From JASSUD01 sp031963225 (GTDB lineage Bacteria; Pseudomonadota; Gammaproteobacteria; Burkholderiales; Burkholderiaceae), in contig JASSUD010000002.1 in assembly GCA_031963225.1 (NCBI GenBank), forward strand, positions 26,228 to 90,227: a stretch of 64,000 bases of DNA, written 5' to 3'. Position numbers and translations under genes: made by a program. The notes below the pieces were generated by a model. The model was not told the origin of the DNA, made no database searches, and saw nothing but the letters and a program-made list of their open reading frames with translations. Shown here one piece after another: positions 16,750 through 24,826 of this stretch (positions within the stretch are counted from its first letter, which is position 1; each line of letters opens with the position of its first letter).

Positions 16750-17339
16750 TAATGGATGGTGTCCAACAAAGGCTGCAGCTTTTTTGAAATAATTTCTCGT
16801 GCCCGGAAAATACGGGAACGCACGGTCCCGACAGGGCATTTCATGATGCGCGCGATTTCTCGGTAACTTAAACCTTCCATTTCACACAGCATCAGGGCTA
16901 TACGCCGCTCTTGAGATAAAAAAGCGAGTGCATCGCTCAATGCCTGCTCTATTTGCTTATTGATTAATGCTAACTCAGGAGTATTAAAATCCTGCAGCGC
17001 GTACTCAGATTCTTCTAGCCGTTCAGGGTCACCCTCTTCTCTAGACAAATGCGAAAGCCCTAACCGTGTGCTGGCAGCCAAATGATTTTTGGCTGTATTA
17101 ATAGCAATCCGGTATAGCCACGTATAAAAAGAGGAATCTCCCCTAAAATTTGGCAAAGCCCGGTAAGCTTTAATAAACGCATCTTGCACAATATCGTCTA
17201 TCTCATCCGAATAGCGCACAAAACGCGATACCAAGCGCATCACTTTGCGGCGATATTTGATAACCAGCACGTTAAAAGCCGCTACTTCCCCCTCCTGGAA
17301 ACGTAGAACTACTCTACGATCAGACTCTTTTTCATTCAC
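16749..17339 (-). CDS. rpoE: RNA polymerase ECF sigma factor RpoE (AlgU type)
   Basis: 196 residues. Region 2 contains IDDIVQDAFIKAYRALPNF and FYTWLYRIAINTAKNHL; region 4 contains LSYREIARIMKCPVGTVRSR. It fits the envelope-stress sigma E. A strong GGGAG precedes the ATG. In Burkholderia the order is fabF-rpoE-rseA-rseB-mucD-lepA; here rseA, rseB and mucD are missing and rpoE is fused directly to lepA by a TAATG overlap. Either the anti-sigma system lies elsewhere or the factor is unrestrained. Confidence 0.95.
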   Translation of the reverse strand: MNEKESDRRVVLRFQEGEVAAFNVLVIKYRRKVMRLVSRFVRYSDEIDDIVQDAFIKAYRALPNFRGDSSFYTWLYRIAINTAKNHLAASTRLGLSHLSREEGDPERLEESEYALQDFNTPELALINKQIEQALSDALAFLSQERRIALMLCEMEGLSYREIARIMKCPVGTVRSRIFRAREIISKKLQPLLDTIH

Positions 17340-17454
17340 TCCCCGCTCCTATCACGCCCCTAGTGGAGCGATCATATTGAGCGGGCTGAAGTCAAAAAAA
17401 TAAGAGCAGGAGGTCGAAAATATCAAGAGAAGATGCTGAAAATGCGAGTTCTAT

Positions 17455-18690
17455 CTAAATACGCTTAAATAACAAAGTCCCGTTTGTCCCGCCAAACCCA
17501 AATGAGTTGGAGAGTGCTGCTTCTATTGGCATTTCACGGGCTGTATTTGCACAATAGTCCAGATCACATTCAGGATCAGGGTTCACTAGATTGATCGTAG
17601 GCGGTGCTATTTGTTTTTGGATTGCCAATACCGTAAACACCGCTTCAATCCCGCCTGCTGCACCCAATAGATGCCCAGTCATTGATTTAGTGGAACTGAC
17701 CACAGGAAGAGAACCAGACTGAAAAACCTGCTTCACAGCCATGGTCTCTGCAATATCCCCCAAAGGCGTCGCAGTGCCATGGGCATTGATGTATTGCACC
17801 TGATCAGCAGACATACCTGCGTTTTTAAGTGCGCTCACCATGCAACGCGCTGCACCTTCCCCATTTTTACTGGGTGCTGTCATGTGATACGCATCACCAG
17901 TGCGTCCATAGCCTGCTAGTTCACAATATATCGCTGCGCCACGTGCTTTAGCATGCTCATATTCTTCTAGAACCAATACTCCAGCGCCTTCGCCGAGCAC
18001 AAAACCATCACGGTCACGATCAAAAGGCCGACTAGCTGCTGCAGGATCGTCGTTGCGCGTAGACAAAGCACGCAAAGCGGCAAACCCGCCCAGGCCTAAC
18101 GGCGATACCGTAGCCTCTGCTCCCCCTGCGACCATAACATCTGCATCACCGTATTCAATAATACGCATCGCTTCACCGATGGAATGGGTACCCGTTGTAC
18201 AGGCCGTCACGATCGCGAGGTTAGGTCCTTTAAGGCCAAAATGAATCGATAAATGACCCGCAATCATATTAGTAATGGAAGCAGGCACAAAAAAAGGCGT
18301 GATCCGCTTTGGGCCACGCTGCAGATACTCTGTTTGCGTAGCTTCAATTAATGGCAAACCGCCTATACCTGAACCAACTATGACTCCAATACGCTCTGCA
18401 TTTTCTTCTGTGACGATTAGCCCGCTGTCTGCCAAAGCTTGCGCGCCCGCTGCAAAACCATAATGGATAAAGGTATCCATATGTCGCGCTTCTTTGGCTT
18501 GCAAATAGTCACTGACCTGAAAGTCCTTGACTTCGCCTGCAAAACGGCAAGAAAAAGCACTGGGGTCAAATTTTGTAACTGTGGCAATGCCTGAGCGCCC
18601 TGCAATCAGGTTAGCCCACCCTTGGTCGACAGTATTGCCTACAGGCGAAATATGTCCCAAACCGGTTACCACGACACGGCGACGATTCAC
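17455..18690 (-). CDS. fabF: 3-oxoacyl-ACP synthase II (FabF)
   Basis: 411 residues, a normal length. It condenses malonyl-ACP with acyl-ACP in fatty-acid elongation. The thiolase-fold triad is C164 (VTACTTGTHS), H304 (INAHGTATPLGD) and H340 (KSMTGHLLGAAGG). The GFGGTNGTLLFKR end is conserved. A terminator-like hairpin separates it from acpP, so it may have its own promoter together with rpoE and lepA. Confidence 0.97.
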   Translation of the reverse strand: MNRRRVVVTGLGHISPVGNTVDQGWANLIAGRSGIATVTKFDPSAFSCRFAGEVKDFQVSDYLQAKEARHMDTFIHYGFAAGAQALADSGLIVTEENAERIGVIVGSGIGGLPLIEATQTEYLQRGPKRITPFFVPASITNMIAGHLSIHFGLKGPNLAIVTACTTGTHSIGEAMRIIEYGDADVMVAGGAEATVSPLGLGGFAALRALSTRNDDPAAASRPFDRDRDGFVLGEGAGVLVLEEYEHAKARGAAIYCELAGYGRTGDAYHMTAPSKNGEGAARCMVSALKNAGMSADQVQYINAHGTATPLGDIAETMAVKQVFQSGSLPVVSSTKSMTGHLLGAAGGIEAVFTVLAIQKQIAPPTINLVNPDPECDLDYCANTAREMPIEAALSNSFGFGGTNGTLLFKRI

Positions 18691-18824
18691 GGCATTCCCT
18701 CTTTATCAAGTGATTTCAGATTCATAACATGTAAGCACACTGCGTATTCTCATCACAATGCTACTTAAAATTTGGAGCGCATTCTAACGCAGATCCTTAA
18801 TGATCGGCTATGCGCTAACAAAAA

Positions 18825-18866
18825 AGCCACAGCACCCATGACATAAATGACGTGGGTGCTGTGGCT
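18825..18866 (-). terminator. Rho-independent terminator after acpP
   Basis: Perfect 14-bp arms (agccacagcaccca / tgggtgctgtggct), followed on the minus strand by a T-run (complement of aaaaaa at 18819-18824). It lies between acpP and fabF. Confidence 0.85.
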
Positions 18867-18881
18867 ACGCATCACACAGAC

Positions 18882-18918
18882 TCTAGGACATGTCCTCAAC
18901 AATTGAGAACACGCCCTA
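18882..18918. repeat. TAGGGCGTGTTC hairpin repeat after acpP
   Basis: Inverted arms around cctcaacaattgag, with the outer match ctaggaca / acgccctaa being imperfect. It belongs to the same family as 10331-10371. Confidence 0.65.
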
Positions 18919-18950
18919 AACAAGCTCTAAGCTTTACTGCATGCGTCAAA

Positions 18951-19196
18951 TTACCCTGCAGCCTTTTCGTGCGCACGAGCGTAATCGATCGCATTTTGCA
19001 CGGTGGTAATCTTTTCAGCTTCTTCGTCTTGAATTTCAATACCGAATTCATCTTCAAGAGCCATCACTAGTTCGACGGTATCCAAAGAATCTGCACCCAA
19101 ATCATTCACAAAGGAGGCTTCATTCTTAATTTCTTCTACTGCCACACCCAATTGCTCAGCAACAATTGCCTTTACACGCTTTTCAAAATCGCTCAT
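18951..19196 (-). CDS. acpP: Acyl carrier protein
   Basis: 81 residues from the ATG at 19196 (MSDFEKRVKAIVAEQLG); GGAG sits just upstream. It carries growing acyl chains on a 4'-phosphopantetheine attached to S37 of the GADSLDTVELVM motif. Acidic helices (ALEDEFGIEIQDEEAE) are as expected. It lies between fabG and fabF in the standard order. Confidence 0.98.
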   Translation of the reverse strand: MSDFEKRVKAIVAEQLGVAVEEIKNEASFVNDLGADSLDTVELVMALEDEFGIEIQDEEAEKITTVQNAIDYARAHEKAAG

Positions 19197-19403
19197 TACT
19201 ATCTCCACAGTCATTTGAGAACCAATCCAATTTCCAAAAGTGCTTTTTTAAAGGAGAGTTAAGCGCGCACAGACCGAGGGCGGTACTGTTAAGCAGTACG
19301 GCTAAGATCTCTCTACGCTGCCCCATCAAAAAGAAAAGGCGCTTTTGGAAATTGTAGACTGGTTCTACTAAAATAAAGTCGCGCATTCTAGCAGCCTATT
19401 ACT

Positions 19404-20156
19404 CTAACCGCCAACCCACATTCCTCCATTCACATGTAAGGTCGTACCTGTGATGTAAGCAGCTTGCGGCGAAGCCAAGAAAGCGACAGCATGTGCAATA
19501 TCGGCAGGGCTTCCTAAGCGGCCAAGCGGGATTTGATCTAACAAGGCGCTGCGCTGCGCTTCTGAAAGGGCTTGAGTCATGTCGGTATCAATAAAGCCAG
19601 GCGCCACACAGTTTACCGTAATGCCGCGACTCCCTATTTCTTTAGATAATGCACGTGTCATACCGGCCACACCAGCCTTTGCAGCCGCATAATTCGCCTG
19701 CCCAGGATTACCACTACTCCCAACAATAGAAGTAATGCTAATAATCCGACCAGCGCGTGCACGCATCATAGGGCGCAACGCCGCACGAGATAGACGAAAA
19801 ACTGCACTCAGATTGGTTTGAATCACCCCATCCCAATCTTCATCTTTCATGCGCATTGCCAGCTGATCGCGGGTGATACCTGCATTATTTACCAAAATAG
19901 AAAGCCCACCATATTCCTTTGTCAGGCTTTGCATGCACGCTTCAATAGCTTCTGGGTCATCGACATTCAGCACTAGGCCTTTTCCAGACAACCCTTTTTC
20001 TTCTAATGCTTTGCTAATAGAAGCGGCTCCCGATTCACTTGTAGCAGTTCCTAAAACGGTTGCCCCAGCATGCGCTAACGTGAGCGCGATTTCTCGGCCA
20101 ATTCCGCGCGACGCGCCGGTTACCAATGCAATCTGTTTATCTAGAGGACGATCCAT
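19404..20156 (-). CDS. fabG: 3-oxoacyl-ACP reductase (FabG)
   Basis: 250 residues from the ATG at 20156 (MDRPLDKQIALVTGASRGIG); the longer frame adds an unrelated hydrophobic stretch. It is an NADPH-dependent short-chain dehydrogenase that reduces 3-oxoacyl-ACP. The cofactor motif TGASRGIG (13-20), NNAG (90-93), and catalytic N115, S143, Y156 and K160 are all present. The C-terminal VNGGMWVGG is typical of FabG. Confidence 0.97.
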   Translation of the reverse strand: MDRPLDKQIALVTGASRGIGREIALTLAHAGATVLGTATSESGAASISKALEEKGLSGKGLVLNVDDPEAIEACMQSLTKEYGGLSILVNNAGITRDQLAMRMKDEDWDGVIQTNLSAVFRLSRAALRPMMRARAGRIISITSIVGSSGNPGQANYAAAKAGVAGMTRALSKEIGSRGITVNCVAPGFIDTDMTQALSEAQRSALLDQIPLGRLGSPADIAHAVAFLASPQAAYITGTTLHVNGGMWVGG

Positions 20157-20236
20157 AACGCAAAGCCTTAGCAAAAAATATAGAAGAAAAAAATAAATGC
20201 CAACGGAAATAAAAAGCAACGCTTCTCATATCGCTT

Positions 20237-21175
20237 TTACGAGTGCGCCTTTAGGGCCGCTTCAAGGGCATTGGGATCGGTCAACGCGCAGGCTTCAAGC
20301 GAGGGTTCTATGCGCTTTATCAAGCCTGTAAGTACACTACCGGGCCCGGATTCAATCACCCGAGTCATGCCTGCAGCAGCCATTGCCTGCACGCTTTCAA
20401 TCCAACGAACAGGCCCTGCTGCCTGACGGCTCAATGCCTTCTTGATTACTTCGGGAGAAGACTCAAAAGCGACGTCAATATTGTTCACTAGAGCAATACT
20501 TGGCGCACGCACGGTGACATCCGCTAAATAGGCTGCAAGCTTATCTGCAGCACCTTGCAACAAAGAAGAGTGAAATGGCGCTGAGAGCGGGAGTAGCAAA
20601 GCGCGTTTTGCACCTCGGAGCTTTGCTTGCTCGCAAGCACGCTCAACCGCGGCTTTATGGCCAGCAATGACAGTCTGAGCAGGAGAATTAAAGTTGACTG
20701 CTTCAACCACGCCCACATCGTGCGTATCGGTTATTTCTGCACATAAGGCTTGCACAGCTGCCGTATCCATACCCAACACAGCTGCAACGCCTCCCACCCC
20801 TACAGGCACGGCTTCTTGCATCACCTGCGCGCGAAAACGCACTAAAAGTAATGCATCTTCAAAAGCTATAGACCCCGCTGCTACAAGTGCAGTGTATTCG
20901 CCTAGACTATGCCCTGCTACCAAGTCAGGGACGCGCCCACCCTGTTCACACCATAACTGGTACATCGCATAAGCGGCTGTCAACATAATGGGCTGCGTAT
21001 TGGTGGTGAGGTTAAGCTCCTCTTCCGGCCCCTGCGCCATCATTTTTTTTAGATCTTGGCGCAGCACATCGGATGCTTGCTCCACCACATTGCGCACTAC
21101 AGAGCAGTGTGCAAACGCACTTAACATACCTACTGATTGAGAACCCTGACCGGGGAAAACAAAAGCAAATTTCAT
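20237..21175 (-). CDS. fabD: Malonyl-CoA:ACP transacylase (FabD)
   Basis: 312 residues from the ATG at 21175 (MKFAFVFPGQGSQSVGM). It moves malonyl from CoA to ACP. The PGQGSQ motif, the nucleophile S90 in GHSLGEYTAL, and the His in PLSAPFHSSLL are present. It lies between fabH and fabG in the conserved cluster; spacing is short on both sides. Confidence 0.97.
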   Translation of the reverse strand: MKFAFVFPGQGSQSVGMLSAFAHCSVVRNVVEQASDVLRQDLKKMMAQGPEEELNLTTNTQPIMLTAAYAMYQLWCEQGGRVPDLVAGHSLGEYTALVAAGSIAFEDALLLVRFRAQVMQEAVPVGVGGVAAVLGMDTAAVQALCAEITDTHDVGVVEAVNFNSPAQTVIAGHKAAVERACEQAKLRGAKRALLLPLSAPFHSSLLQGAADKLAAYLADVTVRAPSIALVNNIDVAFESSPEVIKKALSRQAAGPVRWIESVQAMAAAGMTRVIESGPGSVLTGLIKRIEPSLEACALTDPNALEAALKAHS

Positions 21176-21230
21176 CACGCCGCACATCCAATTTATTTAA
21201 AAATATCTTTAGCAATACATCGTAGAAACA

Positions 21231-22232
21231 TTACATGCGTATAACTGCTGCGCCCCAAGTCATGCCGCCTCCCACGCCTTCAAGGAGTACGTGGTGTCCT
21301 GGCTGGATACGACCATCTTGTACCGCTGCATCTAACGCCAAAGGAATAGATGCCGCAGAAGTATTGCCTTGCTGATCTACAGTACAAATCATCCGATCAA
21401 GCGGCAAGTGCAGCTTGCGGCAAGTGCTTTGCATAATGCGTATATTTGCTTGATGAGGGATGAGCCAATCAATCTCTGAAGAGGCCAAGCCAGCGCGCTC
21501 CAATACTTCTAGGGCAACTTTTTCCAGCACACTTACTGCGACTTTAAAAACAGCCTGACCTTCCATACGTATGAATGGATGACCGACGATGGCGCCTGCA
21601 TTCAATGCAGCAGGCACACAGAGAATATCGCCCTGCGAACCATCTGCATGCAGCGCTGTAGCCATAATACCCGGCTCGTCGGAGGCTTCCAGGATTACAG
21701 CCCCCGCTCCATCACCAAAGAGCACACACGTTGTGCGGTCATTGAAATCTAGCAAACGTGAAAATGTTTCAGCCCCAACCACTAAAGCTCGGCGATGCGC
21801 ACCACTACGGATCAATCCATCCGCCACGGCCAATGCATAGGAAAAGCCTGCACATACTGCTTGCACATCAAATGCGGCACAGTGATTACGAATGCCTAGT
21901 CGACTTTGTAAACGACACGCTGTGCTGGGGAAAATACAATCTGACGTGGAGGTAGCCACAATGATGAGGTCTATCGATTGTGCATCGATTTTAGCGCGCT
22001 CGAGTGCACGCTCTGCAGCAATCAGCGCTAAATCGCTAGTCTGCACACCCTCTTCCACAAAATGGCGTGCAGTGATGCCGGTGCGTGTCACTATCCATTC
22101 ATCGCTCGTCTCGATGCCCTGACGGCCAAGTTGTTCAACCAACATCGCGTTGGTCACACGTTTTGGCGGCAAAAAACTGCCCGTAGAGATAATTCGACTA
22201 TACGCTGAGGGCGTTGTACGACAAACAGGCAT
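21231..22232 (-). CDS. fabH: 3-oxoacyl-ACP synthase III (FabH)
   Basis: 333 residues from the ATG at 22232 (MPVCRTTPSAYSRIISTG), chosen because AAGGAAG lies directly upstream; the frame's first ATG adds 12 residues and lacks such a site. It starts fatty-acid synthesis from acetyl-CoA and malonyl-ACP. The triad C127 (VQAVCAGFSYA), H260 (IPHQANIRIM) and N290 (DQQGNTSAAS) is intact. Confidence 0.96.
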   Translation of the reverse strand: MPVCRTTPSAYSRIISTGSFLPPKRVTNAMLVEQLGRQGIETSDEWIVTRTGITARHFVEEGVQTSDLALIAAERALERAKIDAQSIDLIIVATSTSDCIFPSTACRLQSRLGIRNHCAAFDVQAVCAGFSYALAVADGLIRSGAHRRALVVGAETFSRLLDFNDRTTCVLFGDGAGAVILEASDEPGIMATALHADGSQGDILCVPAALNAGAIVGHPFIRMEGQAVFKVAVSVLEKVALEVLERAGLASSEIDWLIPHQANIRIMQSTCRKLHLPLDRMICTVDQQGNTSAASIPLALDAAVQDGRIQPGHHVLLEGVGGGMTWGAAVIRM

Positions 22233-22269
22233 ACCACTTCCTTTTAAAATCATTGATGTGCGCGGCAAA

Positions 22270-23295
22270 CTAGGATTTGCTCTCTCTAGAGGTATTCCGC
22301 GCTTCTATTGCCTGAATCAATCGGTGCTGCACATCATTGCGCAGTGCATCATAGCCACGCTTGATTGCCCATTCAAAAGCAAAAGCATCTGCTGAGCCAT
22401 GGCTTTTAATCACTAGTCCGCGTAACCCCAATAAAGCAGCGCCGTTATAACGACGATGATCTACACGCTTCCTCAAGCGTTTGAGCACAGGCCAGGCGAG
22501 CAAGGCCATGAGCTTACTAGACCAGGAGTTGGAAAATTCTTCTTTGATAATGCGCGCTAGCATCCAAGCTAGCCCTTCTGAGGCTTTAAGCGCCACATTA
22601 CCTACAAAACCATCACATACAACGATATCGGTAGTGCCTTTATAGATATCATTGCCTTCTACATTACCGTAAAAATTAAGCGCACTAGCACGCAGCAACT
22701 CTGCGGCCCGCTTAATGCGTTGATTCCCTTTTAATTCTTCTTCGCCAATATTTAATAACCCGATACTAGGGCACTCTTTACCTTCCACTGCAGACACTAA
22801 AGCATGCCCCATTTCTGCAAATTGCAGTAAATGCTCAGGCTCGCAGTCCACATTACCGCCTAAATCAAGGACCGTGGTATAGCCTTGTTGGCGGGGCATA
22901 ACTGCGGCAATCGCGGGACGATCAATCCCAGCTAGCGTTTTAAGCACATAGCGGGAAAGCGCCATCAAGGCCCCCGTATTGCCTGCAGAGATACAAGCTT
23001 GCGCACGGCCTTCTTTGACTAAATTGAGCGCCACACGCATGGATGAATCTTTTTTCTTACGCAAAGCGACTTCTATAGAGTCATCCATCATGATGACTTC
23101 GCTTGCTTCATGCACGGATAGGGCCACTTCATTTTGCGCATTACATTTTATGAGTTGCGCTTCAATGTGCGACTTCATGCCCACCAAGATAAGCCGAGCA
23201 TCAGGGTGTGTGCGAACGAAATTTACTGCAGCCGGAACTGTGGAAGAAGGACCAATATCTCCTCCACTACAGTCGATCGTGATCGTAACGGTCAT
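22270..23295 (-). CDS. plsX: Phosphate acyltransferase PlsX
   Basis: 341 residues from the ATG at 23295; the 35-residue upstream extension overlaps a hairpin repeat and is unlikely to be coding. PlsX converts acyl-ACP to acyl-phosphate for phospholipid synthesis. The signature that normally reads D-x-M-G-G-D-x-G-P reads DCSGGDIGP here, so the usual Met is Ser. Other conserved blocks (ISAGNTGALMA, DLGGNVDCEPEHL, VVCDGFVGNVALK) look normal, so it is probably functional. It follows rpmF in the usual order, separated by a terminator. Confidence 0.95.
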   Translation of the reverse strand: MTVTITIDCSGGDIGPSSTVPAAVNFVRTHPDARLILVGMKSHIEAQLIKCNAQNEVALSVHEASEVIMMDDSIEVALRKKKDSSMRVALNLVKEGRAQACISAGNTGALMALSRYVLKTLAGIDRPAIAAVMPRQQGYTTVLDLGGNVDCEPEHLLQFAEMGHALVSAVEGKECPSIGLLNIGEEELKGNQRIKRAAELLRASALNFYGNVEGNDIYKGTTDIVVCDGFVGNVALKASEGLAWMLARIIKEEFSNSWSSKLMALLAWPVLKRLRKRVDHRRYNGAALLGLRGLVIKSHGSADAFAFEWAIKRGYDALRNDVQHRLIQAIEARNTSRESKS

Positions 23296-23319
23296 ATTGA
23301 AAAGCAGTGTACGAAAGTC

Positions 23320-23346
23320 GGGCCTGTCCTCAATTGAGGGCACGCC
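23320..23346. repeat. GGGCCTGTCCTCAATTGAGG hairpin repeat
   Basis: A short variant of the TAGGGCGTGTCC family with central palindrome cctcaattgagg, in the plsX leader. Confidence 0.65.
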
Positions 23347-23398
23347 ATAACAGTGAGTAATGACAAGTTCTTGAACAAAAACCTGCTTATATAAACGC

Positions 23399-23427
23399 AA
23401 AAAAGCGGCACAATAGGCCGCTTTTTT
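23399..23427. terminator. Terminator between rpmF and plsX
   Basis: 11-bp perfect arms (aaaaaagcggc / gccgctttttt) with a 7-nt loop and flanking A/T runs. It separates the yceD-rpmF unit from the plsX-fab unit. Confidence 0.85.
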
Positions 23428-23470
23428 GCAGAATTCTAAAGCGCTCTACAGCAGCTTAGAGCCCTAGAGC

Positions 23471-23504
23471 TGTGTTCTCAATTGGGCGATTGAGGACACG
23501 CCCT
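23471..23504. repeat. TAGGGCGTGTCC hairpin repeat after rpmF
   Basis: Arms tgtgttctcaatt / gattgaggacacg form a hairpin five bases beyond the rpmF stop. Confidence 0.7.
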
Positions 23505-23508
23505 AGCA

Positions 23509-23688
23509 TTAATCCTCTTTAGTTTTTAAAACTTTCCGACCGTTGTGATAACCGCTTGGTGTGATGTGGTGGCGCAAATGCACTTCACCTGTTGTAGCAT
23601 CCACAGCAATCGCTGGGCCTTGGAGTGCATCGTGTGAACGACGCATATTACGCCGAGAAGGCGATTTTTTGTTCTGCTGAACAGCCAT
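23509..23688 (-). CDS. rpmF: 50S ribosomal protein L32
   Basis: 59 residues from the ATG at 23688 (MAVQQNKKSPSRRNMRRSHD). The LQGPAIAVDATTGEVHLRHH stretch and the HITPSGYHNGRKVL end are typical of L32. The zinc-binding cysteines found in some L32 proteins are absent, as in other proteobacteria. The yceD-rpmF pairing is near-universal. Confidence 0.97.
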   Translation of the reverse strand: MAVQQNKKSPSRRNMRRSHDALQGPAIAVDATTGEVHLRHHITPSGYHNGRKVLKTKED

Positions 23689-23845
23689 GTTCAAACTCCT
23701 GAAAATAAAAGCTTACCTAAAAACCTAGGTAAAAATTGAAGATTGGTATCTGGGTATTAAAAAACGGAACGAAAATCCGTTTAAAAAAATAATTCGGTAG
23801 CAAAAGCTACACATTGCAAAATAAGTTCAATAAAAACGATACACC

Positions 23846-24430
23846 CTAAGATTTGTCAGGCGATTTAAGATTCATCAGAACCGAAAAGGGGTTTTTGGCA
23901 GAGGCCGCCTCGTCTAATTTTTCTGCCCTTTTAGAGGAAGAAGATGCAGTCGTATCAAAATACTCTTTGCACTGAGGATGCGCATCGGAATGCTTTGCAA
24001 CAATAGGCAGCGCAAGCAAAATTTCGTCTTCAAGCAAATTCAGCAAATCAAACTGAGTGGATCCAGCAATCACATCGCACTCCTCATCAAGAGGAGCCGC
24101 TTCTGCATCGCTTTCGGTTTTTACAATCCGAAAGCGGGTATGAATAGGTAAGGTTTGTTCGTAAGGCCCAAGACAGCGCTGACACTCTAGCCACAATACT
24201 GCTGTCATATCTAGTGTCAATCCAAGCTCCGGCTTGCCATCTGCCCCCAAGGAAAAATGACCCTTTAACGAATACTTAATGGGCAAATGCTGCTCCACAG
24301 TGCCGACGACGACCTCTTCTGCCACACGCGGCAAACTTGCCACATTCAGTTGACCAGAAAGTTCCTGCTGAGTCTGTGCAAACGCAAAAATATCCAGCTC
24401 AAGGGGAAACGAAGGACTTTCATTTTCCAA
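23846..24430 (-). CDS. yceD: YceD (DUF177) family protein, 23S rRNA accumulation
   Basis: 194 residues. The family is always next to rpmF and supports 23S rRNA accumulation. The core motif LWLECQRCLGPYEQTLPI (zinc-like Cys pair) and the QFDLLNLLEDEILLALPIV segment are present. The first usable codon is TTG at 24430; the nearby ATG at 24423 is out of frame. A promoter lies just upstream at 24472-24500. In Burkholderia maf precedes it; here it is absent. Confidence 0.92.
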   Translation of the reverse strand: MENESPSFPLELDIFAFAQTQQELSGQLNVASLPRVAEEVVVGTVEQHLPIKYSLKGHFSLGADGKPELGLTLDMTAVLWLECQRCLGPYEQTLPIHTRFRIVKTESDAEAAPLDEECDVIAGSTQFDLLNLLEDEILLALPIVAKHSDAHPQCKEYFDTTASSSSKRAEKLDEAASAKNPFSVLMNLKSPDKS

Positions 24431-24826
24431 AATTAAAACCGCCCCCTATCACCGATAGCAAAAAGCGCGCAAGCATACTGGTTTTGCTTTTTTGAGTCAA
24501 ACCTAATCGTGGGCGAGCTACAAATTAAGCCCTGTATTCTACAGTGTTTGTAAGGTTTTGACCCTGCTCCCACCACAAGCTCTCCAGAAAGTGGTGTACG
24601 GTCAGCCTCCCTTGCAGATCAAAAAAACTGCAGAAGCAGAATAGCCTCCTTCTAAACTAGAAGCAATCGGCCAAATTCTTACCTTACCGATACATTTCTT
24701 GTAGAGGGCTTATAAAAGCAACTTTGATGCTACCAATAGATCACCTATTTTTATACAGTTTTCTCAAAATTAAGCGCTAAATTTTTCACTATTTACATAT
24801 TAAATAAGACTTTATTGGAATTCGAT
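24431..24826. other. 396-bp divergent intergenic region, yceD / F-box gene
   Basis: It holds the yceD promoter at its left end. The middle (about 24540-24660) is more GC-rich, with an imperfect hairpin (ccaccac...gtggtg). It could be a degraded insertion-sequence end, but no frame or perfect repeat supports this. The right 150 bases are AT-rich and are the likely promoter region of the F-box gene; I see no confident -35/-10 pair there. Confidence 0.5.
24472..24500 (-). promoter_or_regulatory. Sigma70 promoter of the yceD operon
   Basis: On the minus strand: -35 TTGACT (24500-24495), a 17-bp spacer, and -10 TATGCT (24477-24472). The start of yceD lies about 40 bases downstream. Confidence 0.75.

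Noticed and set aside
24540..24700. Possible terminal end of an IS3-type element (gaccctgctcccacc...)
   Set aside because: No matching inverted end, transposase frame or target duplication could be found; the resemblance is from memory only.
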